A stretch of 64,000 bases of DNA. It comes from Malurus cyaneus samueli (taxonomy: Eukaryota > Chordata > Aves > Passeriformes > Maluridae). Position 1 is the first letter of the stretch. Every line of letters starts with the position of its first letter. The stretch is from NCBI GenBank assembly GCA_009741485.1, contig CM019218.1, forward strand, positions 29,066,115-29,130,114, given 5' to 3'. The position numbers and the translations under genes were made by a program. This document shows, one piece after another, positions 1 to 20,083 of this stretch. Under the pieces are notes generated by a model. It made no database searches and had not been told where the DNA came from. It saw only the letters and a program-made list of their open reading frames with translations.

Positions 1-1184
1 TGTTCCTATCTTTGTAACATGGTAAAATCATCAGTATGATTAACTACAAGTTAACACAATTAATTACTGTTAAACAGAAGTAACTCATGGCTTGTACTTT
101 CCAGGATAGCATAGTAACAATGCTCATTGTTCCATCTTCAAAGAACTGCTTCCTGTTTTTCATATAATTTTTTCAGTAAGATACTGCTGAAAGAGAAGGC
201 TTTTTTTTGATTTGATTTTTTTCTCCACCAATGCAACATAATACTTATTTCAGGAGATCCTTCAAGAATATCCAAATATCCTCATCTCCATTGAAAACAT
301 TTTACTTATTATGCAAAACAAAAAGACCATTCAAGGAAAACAAAGAGAGCAAAAATGTGCAGCTCACTTTGCACAGTGAAATCTTTCATTGTCCATAAAA
401 AAATATGGGGTTATTTCTTCTCCAATATCTTAAAAGTTGACTTAATGTTATGAATGAGTATTTATTCTGATGCAACTTTTATGTTTCCCAGCATATCTTT
501 TAAGTATGTATTCTAAGAAAATTTATAACCCTTGCGTGTATGGCAGAACAAATACATGCATTAGAATTAATTTTGCATCAGATGTACAGCATGTGAATGT
601 TAAACACAAGTTTTGGAATCAGATATACATCATCTACACTGCATGGACACTAATAATTTATGGACTGTTGCTAATTGGGTTTGGCAAGTATTGGTGTAAT
701 TTTCATTTGCAAAAGTTCAACTAGTGAAAAACAACCAGTTTTTTCAACTTTTCTCTGGGTAGTTAGAAAAGGTACTGCACAAAAGATATACAGGCATGCC
801 TGAAGTATGAAGTTCTGCCAGTGACTTAGCATACCCTAGACAGCCACATACTTTGGAACATGATTTATAAGATGAGCAGAATTTAGCTTCTTACTACACT
901 TTCAGTTCTTTTATTTTAAAATAATTTTAAACTCAATTCAAATCCTGTATTTGGCCTCAAATCATAACACCTGATAAGTTGAAAAGCATGCATGCAGAAA
1001 ACAGTAAGAAGCCTAAGCATCACAGAAGTGATAATTGTAATTTAGAAAAAACAAAGATCAAGATTTTGACAGCTTAAATGACTTTTTCATGCAAGATACT
1101 TTGCTTTTTTCCCTCCCACAGAAGTTTTTGAAGAAAGTAGACAAGAATAAAACTGGGAATACAAAGTGGAAAATCTGTGAACTA
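1..1184. other. Intergenic AT-rich DNA downstream of EMC7
   Basis: I see no gene, RNA or clear repeat here. Short open frames on both strands are not supported by splice sites or by similarity I recognise. The stretch lies beyond the likely EMC7 poly(A) site. Confidence 0.5.
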
Positions 1185-1346
1185 AAGATTGCCCAGAGAG
1201 GTCGTGGAGTCTCCCTCACTGGAGATATCCAAGAACCATCTGGATGCAATCCTGTGCCATGTGTTCTAGGACCACCTTGCTTGAGCAGAGGCTGGGCCAC
1301 AGAACCACCTGTGGTTCCTTCCAAGCTGACCCACTCTGTGATTCTA
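1185..1346 (+). mobile_element. CR1 LINE 3'-end fragment
   Basis: The sequence follows the 3' part of avian CR1: a 'gtggagtctccctc' block, 'ggagatatccaagaacc', then 'caatcctgtgcca' and a terminal 'tgtgattctata'. It is 5' truncated and diverged. The short frames overlapping it on both strands are CR1 remnants, not genes. Confidence 0.8.
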
Positions 1347-1568
1347 TAAATTGTACAGACAGTAAACAGCATAAAATAAAATTATTTTTTATGCAACACA
1401 TGACAAGCTGATACAGCAATTTACTTACTCAGTAAATTGACAACTCTATTCTGAATGGATGATCTCTTCATTTCAGAACCAAACAACAAGTGTAAAACAT
1501 TAAAGACATCTTAAGAATGAACTCCACTTCTATTACCTTTGAAATTTTTTATACATTGTCTTAAGACA

Positions 1569-1574
1569 TTTATT
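1569..1574 (-). promoter_or_regulatory. EMC7: Candidate EMC7 poly(A) signal
   Basis: On the minus strand this reads AATAAA, about 300 bases after the EMC7 stop codon. It is the first canonical hexamer I found after the stop. Whether it is used cannot be shown from sequence. Confidence 0.45.
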
Positions 1575-1868
1575 ACTGTGAAGCACATTGTATAATTGAT
1601 TTTAATTCTCTACAGAACAATATAGTTAATTCAATATCATCAATAACTTTATATAGATACAGTATTGAAGCCATGTCCTCTTTTGCTTACTGTCAAGTAC
1701 AAAACAGCTTATACAGTCTAAAAAAAAGCTACAAACCACACTTGTAGCATAATGTATGATGTGCCTGGTTAAAGTTTACAGTAGTGGCTTTTGGATCTTT
1801 CAAGACAAATAAACATAACACCACATGATAACAAACAGCTGTGCAAACTCAGACTTAGGAGGACTTAA

Positions 1869-9255
<7,387 letters not shown>

Positions 9256-9270
9256 GCCCGCCGCCCGCAC

Positions 9271-9324
9271 TGCGCCTGCGCCCGCCACTGACGGGGCTGA
9301 GCGGCCCCGCCCCGGCCCCGCCCC
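9271..9324. promoter_or_regulatory. NRF1-like site and two GC boxes in EMC7 promoter
   Basis: tgcgcctgcgcc at 9271-9282 is close to the NRF1 consensus (TGCGCATGCGC). Two copies of the Sp1-type ccccgcccc lie at 9305-9313 and 9316-9324. All are within about 70 bases upstream of the EMC7 coding start, as is usual for TATA-less housekeeping promoters. Binding is inferred from motif only. Confidence 0.5.
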
Positions 9325-9359
9325 GCTCCGGAGCGCCAAGGCGGCGGTGACGGCAGCGC

Positions 9360-9816
9360 GTGTCCTGCCCCGTGTCCGTGTCCGTGTCCGTGTCCCCTGT
9401 CCGTGTCCGTGTCCGTGTCCGTGCCCGTGCCCGTGCCCGTGTCCGTGTCCGTGTCCCTGTCCGTGCCCGTGTCCCTGCCCGTGTCCGTGTCTGTGCGTGT
9501 CCCTGTCCCTGCCGTGTCCCTGCCGTGTCCGTGTCCCTGTCCGTGCCCGTGTCCCTGCCCGTGTCCGTCCCGTCCCGTGTCCCTGTCCCGCGTCCGTGTC
9601 CTGTCCCTGTCCTGTCTCTGTCCTCCCTGCCCTGTCCGTGTCCCTGTCCGTGCCCCTGTCTGTGTCCGTGTCCTGTCCGTGCTGTCCGTGTCCGTGTCCG
9701 TGTCTTGTCCGTGTCCGTGTCCGTGTCCTGTCCGTGCCCGTGTCCGCCCGTGTCCGTGTCCCTGTCCGTGCCCCTGTCTGTGTCCGTGTCCGTGTCCGCG
9801 CCCGTGTCCCTGCCCG

Positions 9817-9848
<32 letters not shown>

Positions 9849-9943
9849 TCCGTGCCCGTGTCCGTGTCTGTGTCCCTGCCCGTGTCCGTCCCCGTGCCCG
9901 TGTCCCTGTCCGTGTCCGTGCCCCTGTCCCTGTCCCTGCCACA
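9360..9943. repeat. Hexanucleotide array of CCGTGT-type units
   Basis: About 585 bases consist almost entirely of ccgtgt hexamers with variants ccctgt, cccgtg and ctgtgt, and occasional unit-length slips. There is no stop codon in several frames on either strand, which produces spurious open frames of alternating dipeptides: Val-Arg, Pro-Cys and Val-Ser on plus; Asp-Thr, Arg-Thr and Gly-His on minus. It lies immediately upstream of EMC7 exon 1. Length is likely polymorphic and may be miscollapsed. Confidence 0.95.
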
Positions 9944-9960
9944 GCTCACCGCACTGACAG

Positions 9961-12900
9961 CTGTGGGCACGGCAGGGACCGCTCCTTGTGTTCCGGTTTG
10001 CCGTCAAAACAAGGGACAAGTTGCCACTTAAAATATAGAATGACAGAAGGGTGAACCTGAAGAAAATAAACATGGAAGCAGTAGATGTGTCTTCCTTGGT
10101 GATGGATATATTTAAGGCATTTTACTTTGAAATCCTAATAGTTATCTAATAAACATTTTCGGGGGGGAGTAACAAAAAAGCTAATGAAAGATTAAAATTG
10201 GCCTAAAGGTTCATCTTCTAAAATGATTTGTGTAGCACTGCTGTTTGTTTTTGATTAGTTACAATAATATGCAAATATTACTTAGTAGACAGGCACAGGT
10301 TTATGGGAGAAACCACGAGGGCTGTAATACCTTCCCTGCCCCCTAATTTCCCTTTACACAGCACATCCTGTTATGTCATATCCATTCATTGTCACGTTGT
10401 GGCTACACTTACTTCCTTTAACCTCTCTTATTTATGTCAGAGTTAATTACTGAACTTGTGGAAAACCCTATCATTAAACAGGATGAACTTGGCCATAAAC
10501 TGATAATAAAAACCTTGCATTATATGAGACATGATTCGAAATGCATATGTCATCCCTTGTCAGTGGGATGTTGTGAATTTTTTGTCTGGTAGTATCCTTG
10601 AGCTATCTCTACTTTGGAGAAAATCAGCAAGACATATGATCTATGATGTTCTTCTGTCACATAAGCTCACAAAAGCCCAAAGCTCCAGCAGTTTTGGGGG
10701 TGGAAACCAAAGAATGCCAGAACTGAACAGTGTTAGAAGTACTTACCAACAGACCCACCAAGCGGTAGCATTTATGTTAACACTTCAGTCACAACACTGC
10801 TCCCAGCACAACACCACAGAGACATCATCTTCATAGTGACATGTTACTAGTTTTTACATGCAGTTACTGTAAAAATGCTCCTATTTTTAAATAAACTCAA
10901 GGAGCTGTATTAGGATAATGTTAAACCACAGTATGAATGATCATGCCCTCCAGTTTTATGGATTTTCTCATCCAAATAATTTATTTTTATAATTTACATA
11001 ATACAGTTTCTTAGTTTAAATACTTAGAGAATCCAAAGAAGAAAACCCCTCATTTATTCTTTCATAATCTAATCCAGGAAGTTTCTCTCTTCCTATATCA
11101 TCCTGTTAACAAGCTGAGAAGTTAATTAAACAGCATCTTGCTTTATCCAATAGCTGACTGGCATTCACTCTTTTCAATGTTAGGTTAGTAGTAGGTTAGT
11201 AGTCCCTTGTCCTCTCACCACCTAACTTCTTTACATATTAAAAGTTCTCTTTCATACAGGTATTACCATATTTCATACAGTTACCATATTTTTAAGTGTA
11301 CACAACTGAGAAAAAAAATTGATTTGGTTGATTACTGCTTTTTTTTCAATTAAGACAGCTTGAGTGGATTGCACATGCTATTTTGTGAGTTTTGATATCA
11401 TTCTGTAGTTTTTGTCCTCTAGGTAAAAAGAACAAATGGCAGAACAACAGTAGTACAAATGGAAACAAAGACATAAAAATATCCAGGTATATATTATCAA
11501 AATTATTAGTACATCAGCTGGGAGATGCTACTCTTTTTTCTGTAAGGAATTTTACTGTTAGCAAAGTCATTTGTGCAGTTTGATTTCAAGTGAATCTGTG
11601 ATCAAAAGACAGATGAAACTGCCAAGTAACAGTTTCACTTTAATTGAAACAGAAAAACTACGAACTTGAAAGTGTAGTCAAGAATGACCTCCCTGTTTTG
11701 TAGCTGTCTCTTCATTGATGGATTCACTCCTTGAGTAGCAGCTATATAGAGAATGGCAAGTTCTTAGAAGTTCTACCCTGCTTACAAGCAAATTTTCGAT
11801 TTTGTCTGAGTTGGTTCAACCAGCTGTCACTAACGTGACAGAACTGTCAGCCAGATGGATGAGAGCTGACAGTCCCTAATGGGTTGAACAAAGAGAAGGT
11901 CTAGATTAATGTAATGCCATCACACTGATAACACTGAAATCTGTGTCTCCACATTCTTGTCACCTCTGGTTTCAAACTGAAAAAGCAGAGGAGACCCATT
12001 AAATCCCTTTGCAACATCAAAACCCAAGATCATCATAGTTGTTTACAAAGATTTAAGTGGTTTGGAATATTGTTGGAGACTCTTAAGTAATAAGAGAGCT
12101 TTTTAATATTCTGAGGATAATAAAATTTGCAAAAAATGTACCACAACTTCCTTTTGTGCTGAATCCTTTTCACATGAGAATGCTAGCAAAACTTGCTACA
12201 TATTTTTTCCTTAGAGGTCACCATTAGTAAAGCATTTAATTCACCTTTGAACATTTCAGTGCAAATGCTCTGAAAACTTCTCTTTCCATAAAGCTCATAG
12301 TACCTTGGCTATTATTTAAATATTTGCTTTTGGAAATGAAGATGATTTGTCATTGATACTGATTTACTGTAGTACAGCAGACACTGGACCACAAACAGCA
12401 GCAGCCCAAAATCTGTTTCGTGCGTGACTCAGGCTGAGCATGCAGAGGTGTTGACTTTGACCAGACAAGCAGGGAGCACCTTCAGCCATCTGCCTCTAAT
12501 CTTAGCATAATCTTTGAGTCAGTCCCCCGATATAGGTATACAGATAACAACATTCAACACACCAGATGAGTAATGCCGCTTCACAAATGTCCAGTGGAAG
12601 CAAAGATACAATCCTTGCTGATATGAAGAATAAATAAAAACTACATGTGCATCACAATACTCACAGCTACATCCTACTTTGTTTTTGATAAACTAATTAG
12701 AGGTGAGAAGAAATCAAAATGCCCAGCCAAGCACACAGATTTATGAGAATACACAAACTGAAAACAGATGGGAGAATTCAGCATAAAGGTGGTGTGGAAT
12801 CTTAATGCCATCTACTGGCAATTTACTGTGCTACACTAGAAACTGTAAGAACACGGACAGAAAGGTCAGGATTGCAGTCTGAATTTAGCAACAGTCTTTT

Positions 12901-13009
12901 TGTTCTCCTGAATATGAAGTGCCAAGAGAAGGTTTCACTTGGGGCAGAAAGGTACATGGGCCACCATCTTCAGTTGCACCAGAATGCCAGCCTGCTTCAA
13001 ACAGAATCC
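9961..13009. other. Intergenic DNA between EMC7 and KATNBL1, part 1
   Basis: AT-rich, no splice-flanked coding segment seen on either strand. Open frames of up to about 100 codons (for example at 10531-10836) show no similarity I recognise and no supporting signals. Confidence 0.5.
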
Positions 13010-13390
13010 CCACTCAAAGAATGGCAACGAAACTGGTGAAGGGTCCGGAGCACAAGTCTCATAAGAAGCAGCTGAGGGAGCTGAGGTTGTTTAGCCTGGA
13101 GAAAAGGGAGCTCAGGGGAGACCTTATTGTTCTCTAAAAATACCTGAAAAGAAGTTGCGGCAATGTGGGGATCAGCCTCTTCAAATGAGTAACGAGTGAT
13201 AGGAGGAAATGGCCTCAAATTGCACCAGGAAAGGTTTAGATTGGACACTAGGAAAAAAAAATCTTAATCAAAAGGGTTGTCAAGCATGGGAACAGGCTGC
13301 TCAGGGAAGTGGTGCCGTCCTGATTCCTGGAAATATTTAAATAACACAGAGACGTGATGCTTAGGGACACAGTTCAGTGATGCACCTGGC
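13010..13390 (+). mobile_element. CR1 LINE, left part of an interrupted host copy
   Basis: Plus-strand remnant of the CR1 ORF2 3' end. It keeps the reading LVKGPEH, then [15 protein letters not shown], followed by degenerate 3' sequence ('aaaggtttagattggacac', 'caggctgctcagggaagtgg') to 'gcacctggc'. It breaks off exactly where a minus-strand CR1 begins, and its 3' end reappears at 15336. Confidence 0.88.
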
Positions 13391-15335
13391 AATCACAGAA
13401 TCACAGAATTACCAGGTTGGAAGAGACCTTCAAGATCATCGAGTCCACCCTCTGTCCCAACACCTCAACTAAACTAAATCATGGCACTGAGCGTCACATC
13501 CAATCTCTTTTTAAACACGTCCAGGGATGGTGACTCCACCACCTCCCCAGGCAGGCCATTCCAATATTTTATCACCCTTTCTGTAAAAAAGTTTCTCCTA
13601 ATATCTAACCTGTATTTTCCTTGGCGCAACTTAAGACTGTGTCCTCTCGTTCTGTCAGTTGCTGCCCGGAAAAAGAGACCAACCCCCACCTCACTACACC
13701 CACCTTTCAGGAAGTTGTAGAGAGTGATAAGGTCACCTCTGAGTCTCCTTTTCTCCAGGCTAAACAACCCCAGCTCCCTCAGCCGTTCCTCATAGGGCTT
13801 GTGTTCCAAGCCCTTCACCAGCCTTGTTGCCCTCCTCTGGACACGCTCAAGCGTCTCCACGTCCTTCCTGAACTGAGGGGCCCAGAACTGGACACAGTAC
13901 TCGAGGTGCGGCCTCACCAGTGCTGAGTATAGGGGAAGGATGACTTCCCTGCTCCTGCTGGCCACACTATTCCTGATACAGGCCAGGATACCATTGGCCT
14001 TTTTGGCCACCTGGGCACACTGCTGACTCATGTTGAGTCGGCTGTCGACCAGTACCCCCAAGTCTCTTTCTGCCTGGGCACTCTCCAGCCACTCTGTTCC
14101 CAGCCTATAGCGTTGCAGGGGGTTGTTGCGGCCAAAATGCAGAACTCGGCACTTGGACTGGTTAAACTTCATCCTATTGGACTCAGCCCATGTATCCAAC
14201 CATTCCAGGTCTCTCTGCAGAGCCCTCCTACCCTCCAACAGATCGACACACGCTCCCAGTTTAGTGTCATCTGCAAATTTACTAATGAAAGACTCAATAC
14301 CCTCATCCATGTCATCAATAAAAATATTAAACCAGAGCTGGTGCCATTACGACCCCTGAGGGACACCACTGGTGACTGGCTGCCAGCTGGATGCAGCACC
14401 ATTCACCACCACCCTCTGGGCCCGGCCTTCTAGCCAATTCTTAACCCAGCAAAGAGTGCTCCTGTCCAAGCCGTGGGCTGCCAGCTTTTCCAGGAGTATG
14501 CTGTGGGAGACAGTGTCAAAGGCTTTGCTGAGGTCTAAATAGACAACATCTACAGCCTTTCCTGCATCCACCAGGCGGGTTACCTGGTCATAAAAGGAGA
14601 CCATGTTGGTCAACATGACCTACCCCTCTAAACCCATGCTGGCTGGGTCTGATCCCTGGCCATCCTGAGTCTGTGTATAGCACTAATATAAACTGTTCCA
14701 TACCTTCCTGGTACCGAGGTCAGCTACGGCCTTAGACCAGGATCCTTTCCTCCTTTTATGAATGGGTGTCACATTGGCCAGCTTCCAGTCATCTGGACCT
14801 CAGTACAGGACTGCTGTAGTGATGGAGAGTGGCTTTGCAAGCTCATCTGCCAGCTCCCTCATCACCCTGGGATGGATCCCATCCGGTCCCATAGATTTAT
14901 GGATATCCAGGCAGCTCAGAAGTTCCCTGACTGCCTCCTCTTGGGTAACAGGGGGACTGTTCTGCTCCCTGACACTCTCTACCAATCCAGGAGGACAGTT
15001 GTCCTGAGCACCATGTGTTTTTTCAGTAAAGACCAAGGCAAAGAAGTCATTAAGCACTTCCGCTTTCTTCTCATCTGCAGTTACTAAATTCCCTTCTGCA
15101 TCCAATAGACAACAAAGGTCGGCCTTGCCCTTCCTTTTTTCATTGATATATTTGTAAAAGCATTTTCTATTGTCCTTCACAAGGGTTGACAAACTGAGTT
15201 CATACTGAGCTTTGGCCTCCCTAATTTTTTTCCTACATGCCCTAGCAGCCTCCTTAAATACTTCCTGAGAGACCTGGCCCTCCTTCCAAAGATGATATAT
15301 CCTCTTTTTGCTCCTAAGTTGCTTCAAATTGTTAA
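13391..15335 (-). mobile_element. CR1 LINE, 5'-truncated, nested insertion
   Basis: A minus-strand CR1 of about 1.9 kb whose 3' end has two attctgtg octamers (13391-13410). It carries reverse-transcriptase ORF2 in three frames. The first piece is near 15327-14800, including LSCLDIHKSMGPDGIHPRVM. The second is near 14616-14347, with VVYLDLSKAFDTVSH and VPQGS. The third is near 14310-13474, with [10 protein letters not shown], the catalytic FADD box, then [15 protein letters not shown]. Frameshifts separate the pieces and the endonuclease half is missing, so the copy is dead. It is less diverged than the CR1 that surrounds it. It encodes target-primed reverse transcription functions in intact relatives. 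Confidence 0.95.
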
Positions 15336-15395
15336 AATGTCAGGTTACTGGTTGGACTTGATGACTTAAGATGTCTCTCTAAATGACTATGTTGG
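15336..15395 (+). mobile_element. CR1 LINE, right part of the interrupted host copy
   Basis: The sequence 'aatgtcaggttactggttgg' and 'acttgatgacttaagatg' is the canonical CR1 3'UTR that should follow the 'gcacctggc' ending at 13390. It ends near 'aatgactatg'. This confirms that the minus-strand element at 13391-15335 landed inside an older plus-strand copy. Confidence 0.85.
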
Positions 15396-18300
15396 GGCAG
15401 AAAAATCTCTTAATCCCCTGCAAACTCTGTAGCTGTCAGGATGATTCCTGCATTTCCAACATGTCCACCCTCACAGCATGGAGTCAGCATGTACAATTGA
15501 GGACTTCCCTGTCTCAGGCAATTTTCACCTGCTTCCTTGTTTGATTTCACTTAAAGCTGACCGGACAAACTTCTTCAGGACTTTTTTTTTTTATTTTTTC
15601 AGGAATTAATTGGTTTTGTCTTCTTATAAGATGTGTCTAAAACCATGAACAGGATACTCTACTTTGGCACACTTATCCTAGGAGACAGCAAATGATGACA
15701 TTGAGATTGCAAGACAATAGCCAGTTTTGTCTGGTTGCAACAAAACTGGTCTTTCCTTAATTCAAATTTCATTCTTTGGTGGAGGAAGTTTAATTAATAC
15801 TTTAAGTGCAGGTAAAAGGAGCACAAATTTCCTGTTCCACACTCACACACGCAAGCAGAATAAATATGTACATGATGGTAACCTGGAAGTCAGTTTTACA
15901 GTTCTTCGACTGCACTCCTCATCTGCTCCTGTTGTCTGTAAAAATTTGTCCCTACAGGTCTGTTAAGCAGTAATTGTGCATTAACCAGGCAAGCAGTAGG
16001 TTTAAGAACTGCAGCATTCATTAAGCTGAGTAGGTAAGAAGCTATGACCCAGAGAATGGTACTACACACATCCTCAGATTCCTGTGTTGTTACTTGTATG
16101 GACAGCACCTATAATCATTCACATGTGGCTACAATGACACATCACTGGGATGTTCGGGTTCTAAAAAATAGAAGCAGTTTAGAATCCTTATTTCTTGACA
16201 TGCAGTGTAGATGCTGGTTTTACTTCCATAATGCCACAAGGTGGCCTCCATGTAATACAGCAGTATCATCACATCCTTTACAGAGTTACATATGAAAGCA
16301 TGCTTTTGCTTTACTGCAGTGTTAATAACAGACCACCACAAAATGACATTCCTTTCCTATATTTCAAACTCAAGAAGTTCATATGCTGTGGAGAATTGGT
16401 TCACATCTGACAGGAGATCAGAGCAACACAAAGCAGCAGGAAGCACTTTTATAGGATGTTCTACTGGAGAGAAGTCTGTTGAGGAATCAAGCGTGTGACA
16501 TGCTCACAGAGCAGGTCTGCAAGTTGTCTGCCCTAAAGAGTCTGGGAAATCCTGCATCTGACATAGGAAGGGCTGCAGTAATTCAGACGGCCTTAAGCAG
16601 CTGGTTAAATTGTGTTACAGTTACTTCTGTAACTGCTAGGAGAACCTGACCAAAGGAAGGCCAAAAGCAGCAGAGATTCTCCTTCTGGCTGGAAGTTACA
16701 CCATTTCTGGACTACCATGAAAACTGATACTGGTTTTCAAAGGAGTGAATGACCAAAGGCCACTAAAGATTGATTTGCCCTATTTCAAATCTTACGGTTC
16801 CTTAGTTTTTTAAAAATTTTTTTGGGGGGTTGGGGAGCTTTATTTTATACAATTTATAGTGGGACTTAAAAGCGTAACAATGCAAGTGGAGTTGGAGGAG
16901 CAATTTCTGGATGATAAACATTTTCTTTGGTGTATTAAAAATCTTACGAAAGCTATTACAGTGTGTATTATTAGAAAATCTGGATTCGAACTAAATATGA
17001 AGGTAGTAAAACCTGTCAGCTCACACTTTGGACAAAGCAAAAGAAACAAAGCTGGATCTTGAACTTGTTTTCTCATTTACAGAGAAAATTACAGTGGTTC
17101 TAAATTGAAGTGACTCTTCAGCAGCAGCTGGAGAAACCGTTTTCTTTTAAACACTCTCTGTCCATTTTTGGGAAGCTGAGAACTGTAACTCTCCTTAGTT
17201 TTACGTTCATCTGTACACACCGTTCTTGTGCAAGGCTGGCATTTGAGATACATAACCTCACACTTGCATATCTGATATCTAAGTAAGTTTACCAACTGCT
17301 ACTTCTTTGAAATTCAACACTTAGAAGAACAATTTGCTAACTTTTTTTCTACTGTCTTCTTTCAATGTATTGACCTGTAATTATCTCACAATTCTTTTCA
17401 AGCTATTGTTGAAATAAGCAACTTTTGTCCTTCTATCTTTCAATCTAGTTTATCTGAACAAAATAATATGGAGATGCATTACATCTCCATTACACTGTAA
17501 GTAACCTGAATATGAATCTTGTTTTTAATCTTTAAAGTGCATTCCTATTTGTGTGGACTTTTGTGCTGAATCAGACTGTGCAAGTAAAGGCATGCCTTAA
17601 TGAGCCTGAGTTTGTGCATCCCAGAGAAGTTTTCAAAGGTCCCACTGTGGGGAATTGCACACATTATCTATCATTAATCAATGGCAAACAAGCTAATTTT
17701 CGATGTGTTGTTACATTGCTATTCAGTGTGCTAAAGTTTCATTAAAGCAACATGATTAACAGCTTTGCAGTAAGGAGTAGTAGTTCCTGTTTGACTCAGA
17801 TGCAGCTATGTCAGCCTTAGACTAGAGGCAGGTAAGAGTCCTATGAGAGTACAGTGATTCTGTCTATATTACATTAATACCTATTTTTTAACTTTAATAA
17901 TTTAGCCTAAAACAGGATTTGCCAATTCTCAAAAGAGCACTGTGGGACTGAATTAAATAAATTTTAGATTTATACTACTAGCTTTATCATATAAAGTCTT
18001 TCCAATTGCAGCATGCAATTTTCTACTTGCCATATGATTCATGGGTTTGCATGCCTATGTTTTCTTCCTTAATTTTCTGAGCTATACAGAAAACTGGTCA
18101 TTTTTCTATTTCTCATACATTTTTGGAAAAAAAATAATAGCACAAGTGGCCTTGCAATACCTTTTCTTCCCCTCCAGCTACTTGCTTTCATTATTTGTAA
18201 ATGTACTGTAAATATATTTGACAGCAGGCTCCTCTGGGAAGCTCCATATAATGGCTGGTAAAATCCAGGGCTCACTGGAAGTAGTAGCTTTGCCACAGAG

Positions 18301-20048
18301 AGAAGTCCTGAATTTAATTTTGTGCTTTGCTTTTAGATTCTTCTTTTTGGCAAATAAAGTAACCATGATCTACTGAAAGAGTGTTGCAGGATTTCATAAC
18401 TTTTACTGTCTCCTGCAAGCCTGAAGAATTTAGCAAAGCATCTTAAAAGTGGTGTTCATTTCAGCTGACAGAAACTGTGGTTTCTACTTTAGACTTACTT
18501 CTTGCAAGTGTAAAGAAATCTTTTTAGATACTGGTTTGATAAAATATTGGGAGGACAAAACAAATTGAATAATTGCCAGGGCTGCTTTGTATTTATGCCA
18601 GAGTTGTGGGGATGGATATATGGGATGGAGGGGGGAAGACACAGAGCATAAATGCTTAACAAAAATATACATTGCACTGAGCTCCCAGGTAATACGTGTC
18701 TAGAAAAGAAATAAACAAACCTAAATCAAACCCACCAATCTGCTCATCTCTGAAAGTGACAATCTTATTTTATGTGCTGTCCCTTTCTCCATAAAATAGT
18801 GTGATGCTCAATGAAAAAGCACCTGGACCTTTGAAAGGCTGCAGTGTAGCTACCTGGAAGAGGAGCATTCTTCACAAGGCCACAGAGAGCTTGAGCCACC
18901 ACAAGTCCCACCGCAGGCTTTTACCCCACCCGTTATCTGGCTGGACAGTCTCTGTGGCAGACAAAACATAGGGCGATTAGAAAATCTGAGCCTGTGCATT
19001 GAAAATGAGAAGATTCTCCTGACATACAAAGCACACCGTCACATCTCAACCTAGAACAGGGACATACAGGAAAGAAAAACAGGTTATTTTATAAGTAAAT
19101 GGTTAATACAATTTTAGATGAGAGTTTGGATCATATTCTATGAGTACCTCAGCTATAGGAAAGAATCCTACTGAGGGTTCAGCAAAAGCATCACCTCTGC
19201 TATGAGACCCTATGTCTGGAGCTCATAAAGCAGATCAGGGAGCAGTGCTGCAGCTGCTCTACACATGGCACAGCTCTGCATGGGTGACAGCTGGCAATGC
19301 TGTGAGGGAAAGCAGCAGTATGTATGAGACAGTAGCTGCGACTGAGGCTGAGTCCAAACCATCCTTAAAGCAGTAATTGCTGCTTATCTTCCTTTTATTT
19401 CACCACCAGATGTGGGAGCAAAAAGTAGGACTTGCCATCCGACTCAAATGAATTCTTCCTCTCAATCGAATCTCTCATTGTTAAGACAGTAAAATTCAAT
19501 TATACTGCTGCAAAGCCAACACAAATTATATTTTCATCAAAAACTGTACTGCTCCTAAACACCAGTGAAGGTATTACTTCAGATCATTAAAATCAGTTCA
19601 AGTTCTGAATACATTTCCTGGCCAAAAGAAAACCTCAACTAAATGCCTGGAAGATGAGACAGCTATGCTAAACCAGAAACACATGGACAGCAGTATCTTG
19701 AAGACATACCTTAGGGCTAATGGATGGAAACTGCTCTCAAATGTAGGAAAAATAGCATAAGATGAGTAAATACTACAAAGGAACCACAGACATCCATTTT
19801 CCCAGAAAAAGGCTTGTTTATGAAAATAGTAAGATCCATAGATTAATATTTTCTCAATACAGAAACCTATTACAATCAATTTCGATTTGGTGAGTTTATC
19901 AAGAGAGATTTTACAGTTCCTTCCACATAAGCAGAATAACTGACATCAGAACTGTTTCAACCTAACCAGACTTAAAGGAAGAACCAGAGGCTAAATGTTC
20001 ATTTTCCAGAGCTCAGAGAGAACTATCAAATAAGGAAGCAGCATCAAA

Positions 20049-20083
20049 AGTACGTATGCCAAATCCTGAGTACGTATGCCAAA
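20049..20083. repeat. Short direct repeat, 15 bp twice
   Basis: agtacgtatgccaaa occurs at 20049-20063 and again at about 20069-20083, separated by five bases. A local slippage duplication with no evident function. Confidence 0.8.

Noticed and set aside
13474..15327. Apparent reverse-transcriptase genes
   Set aside because: These are frameshifted pieces of one dead 5'-truncated CR1 LINE, not a host gene or a retrovirus.
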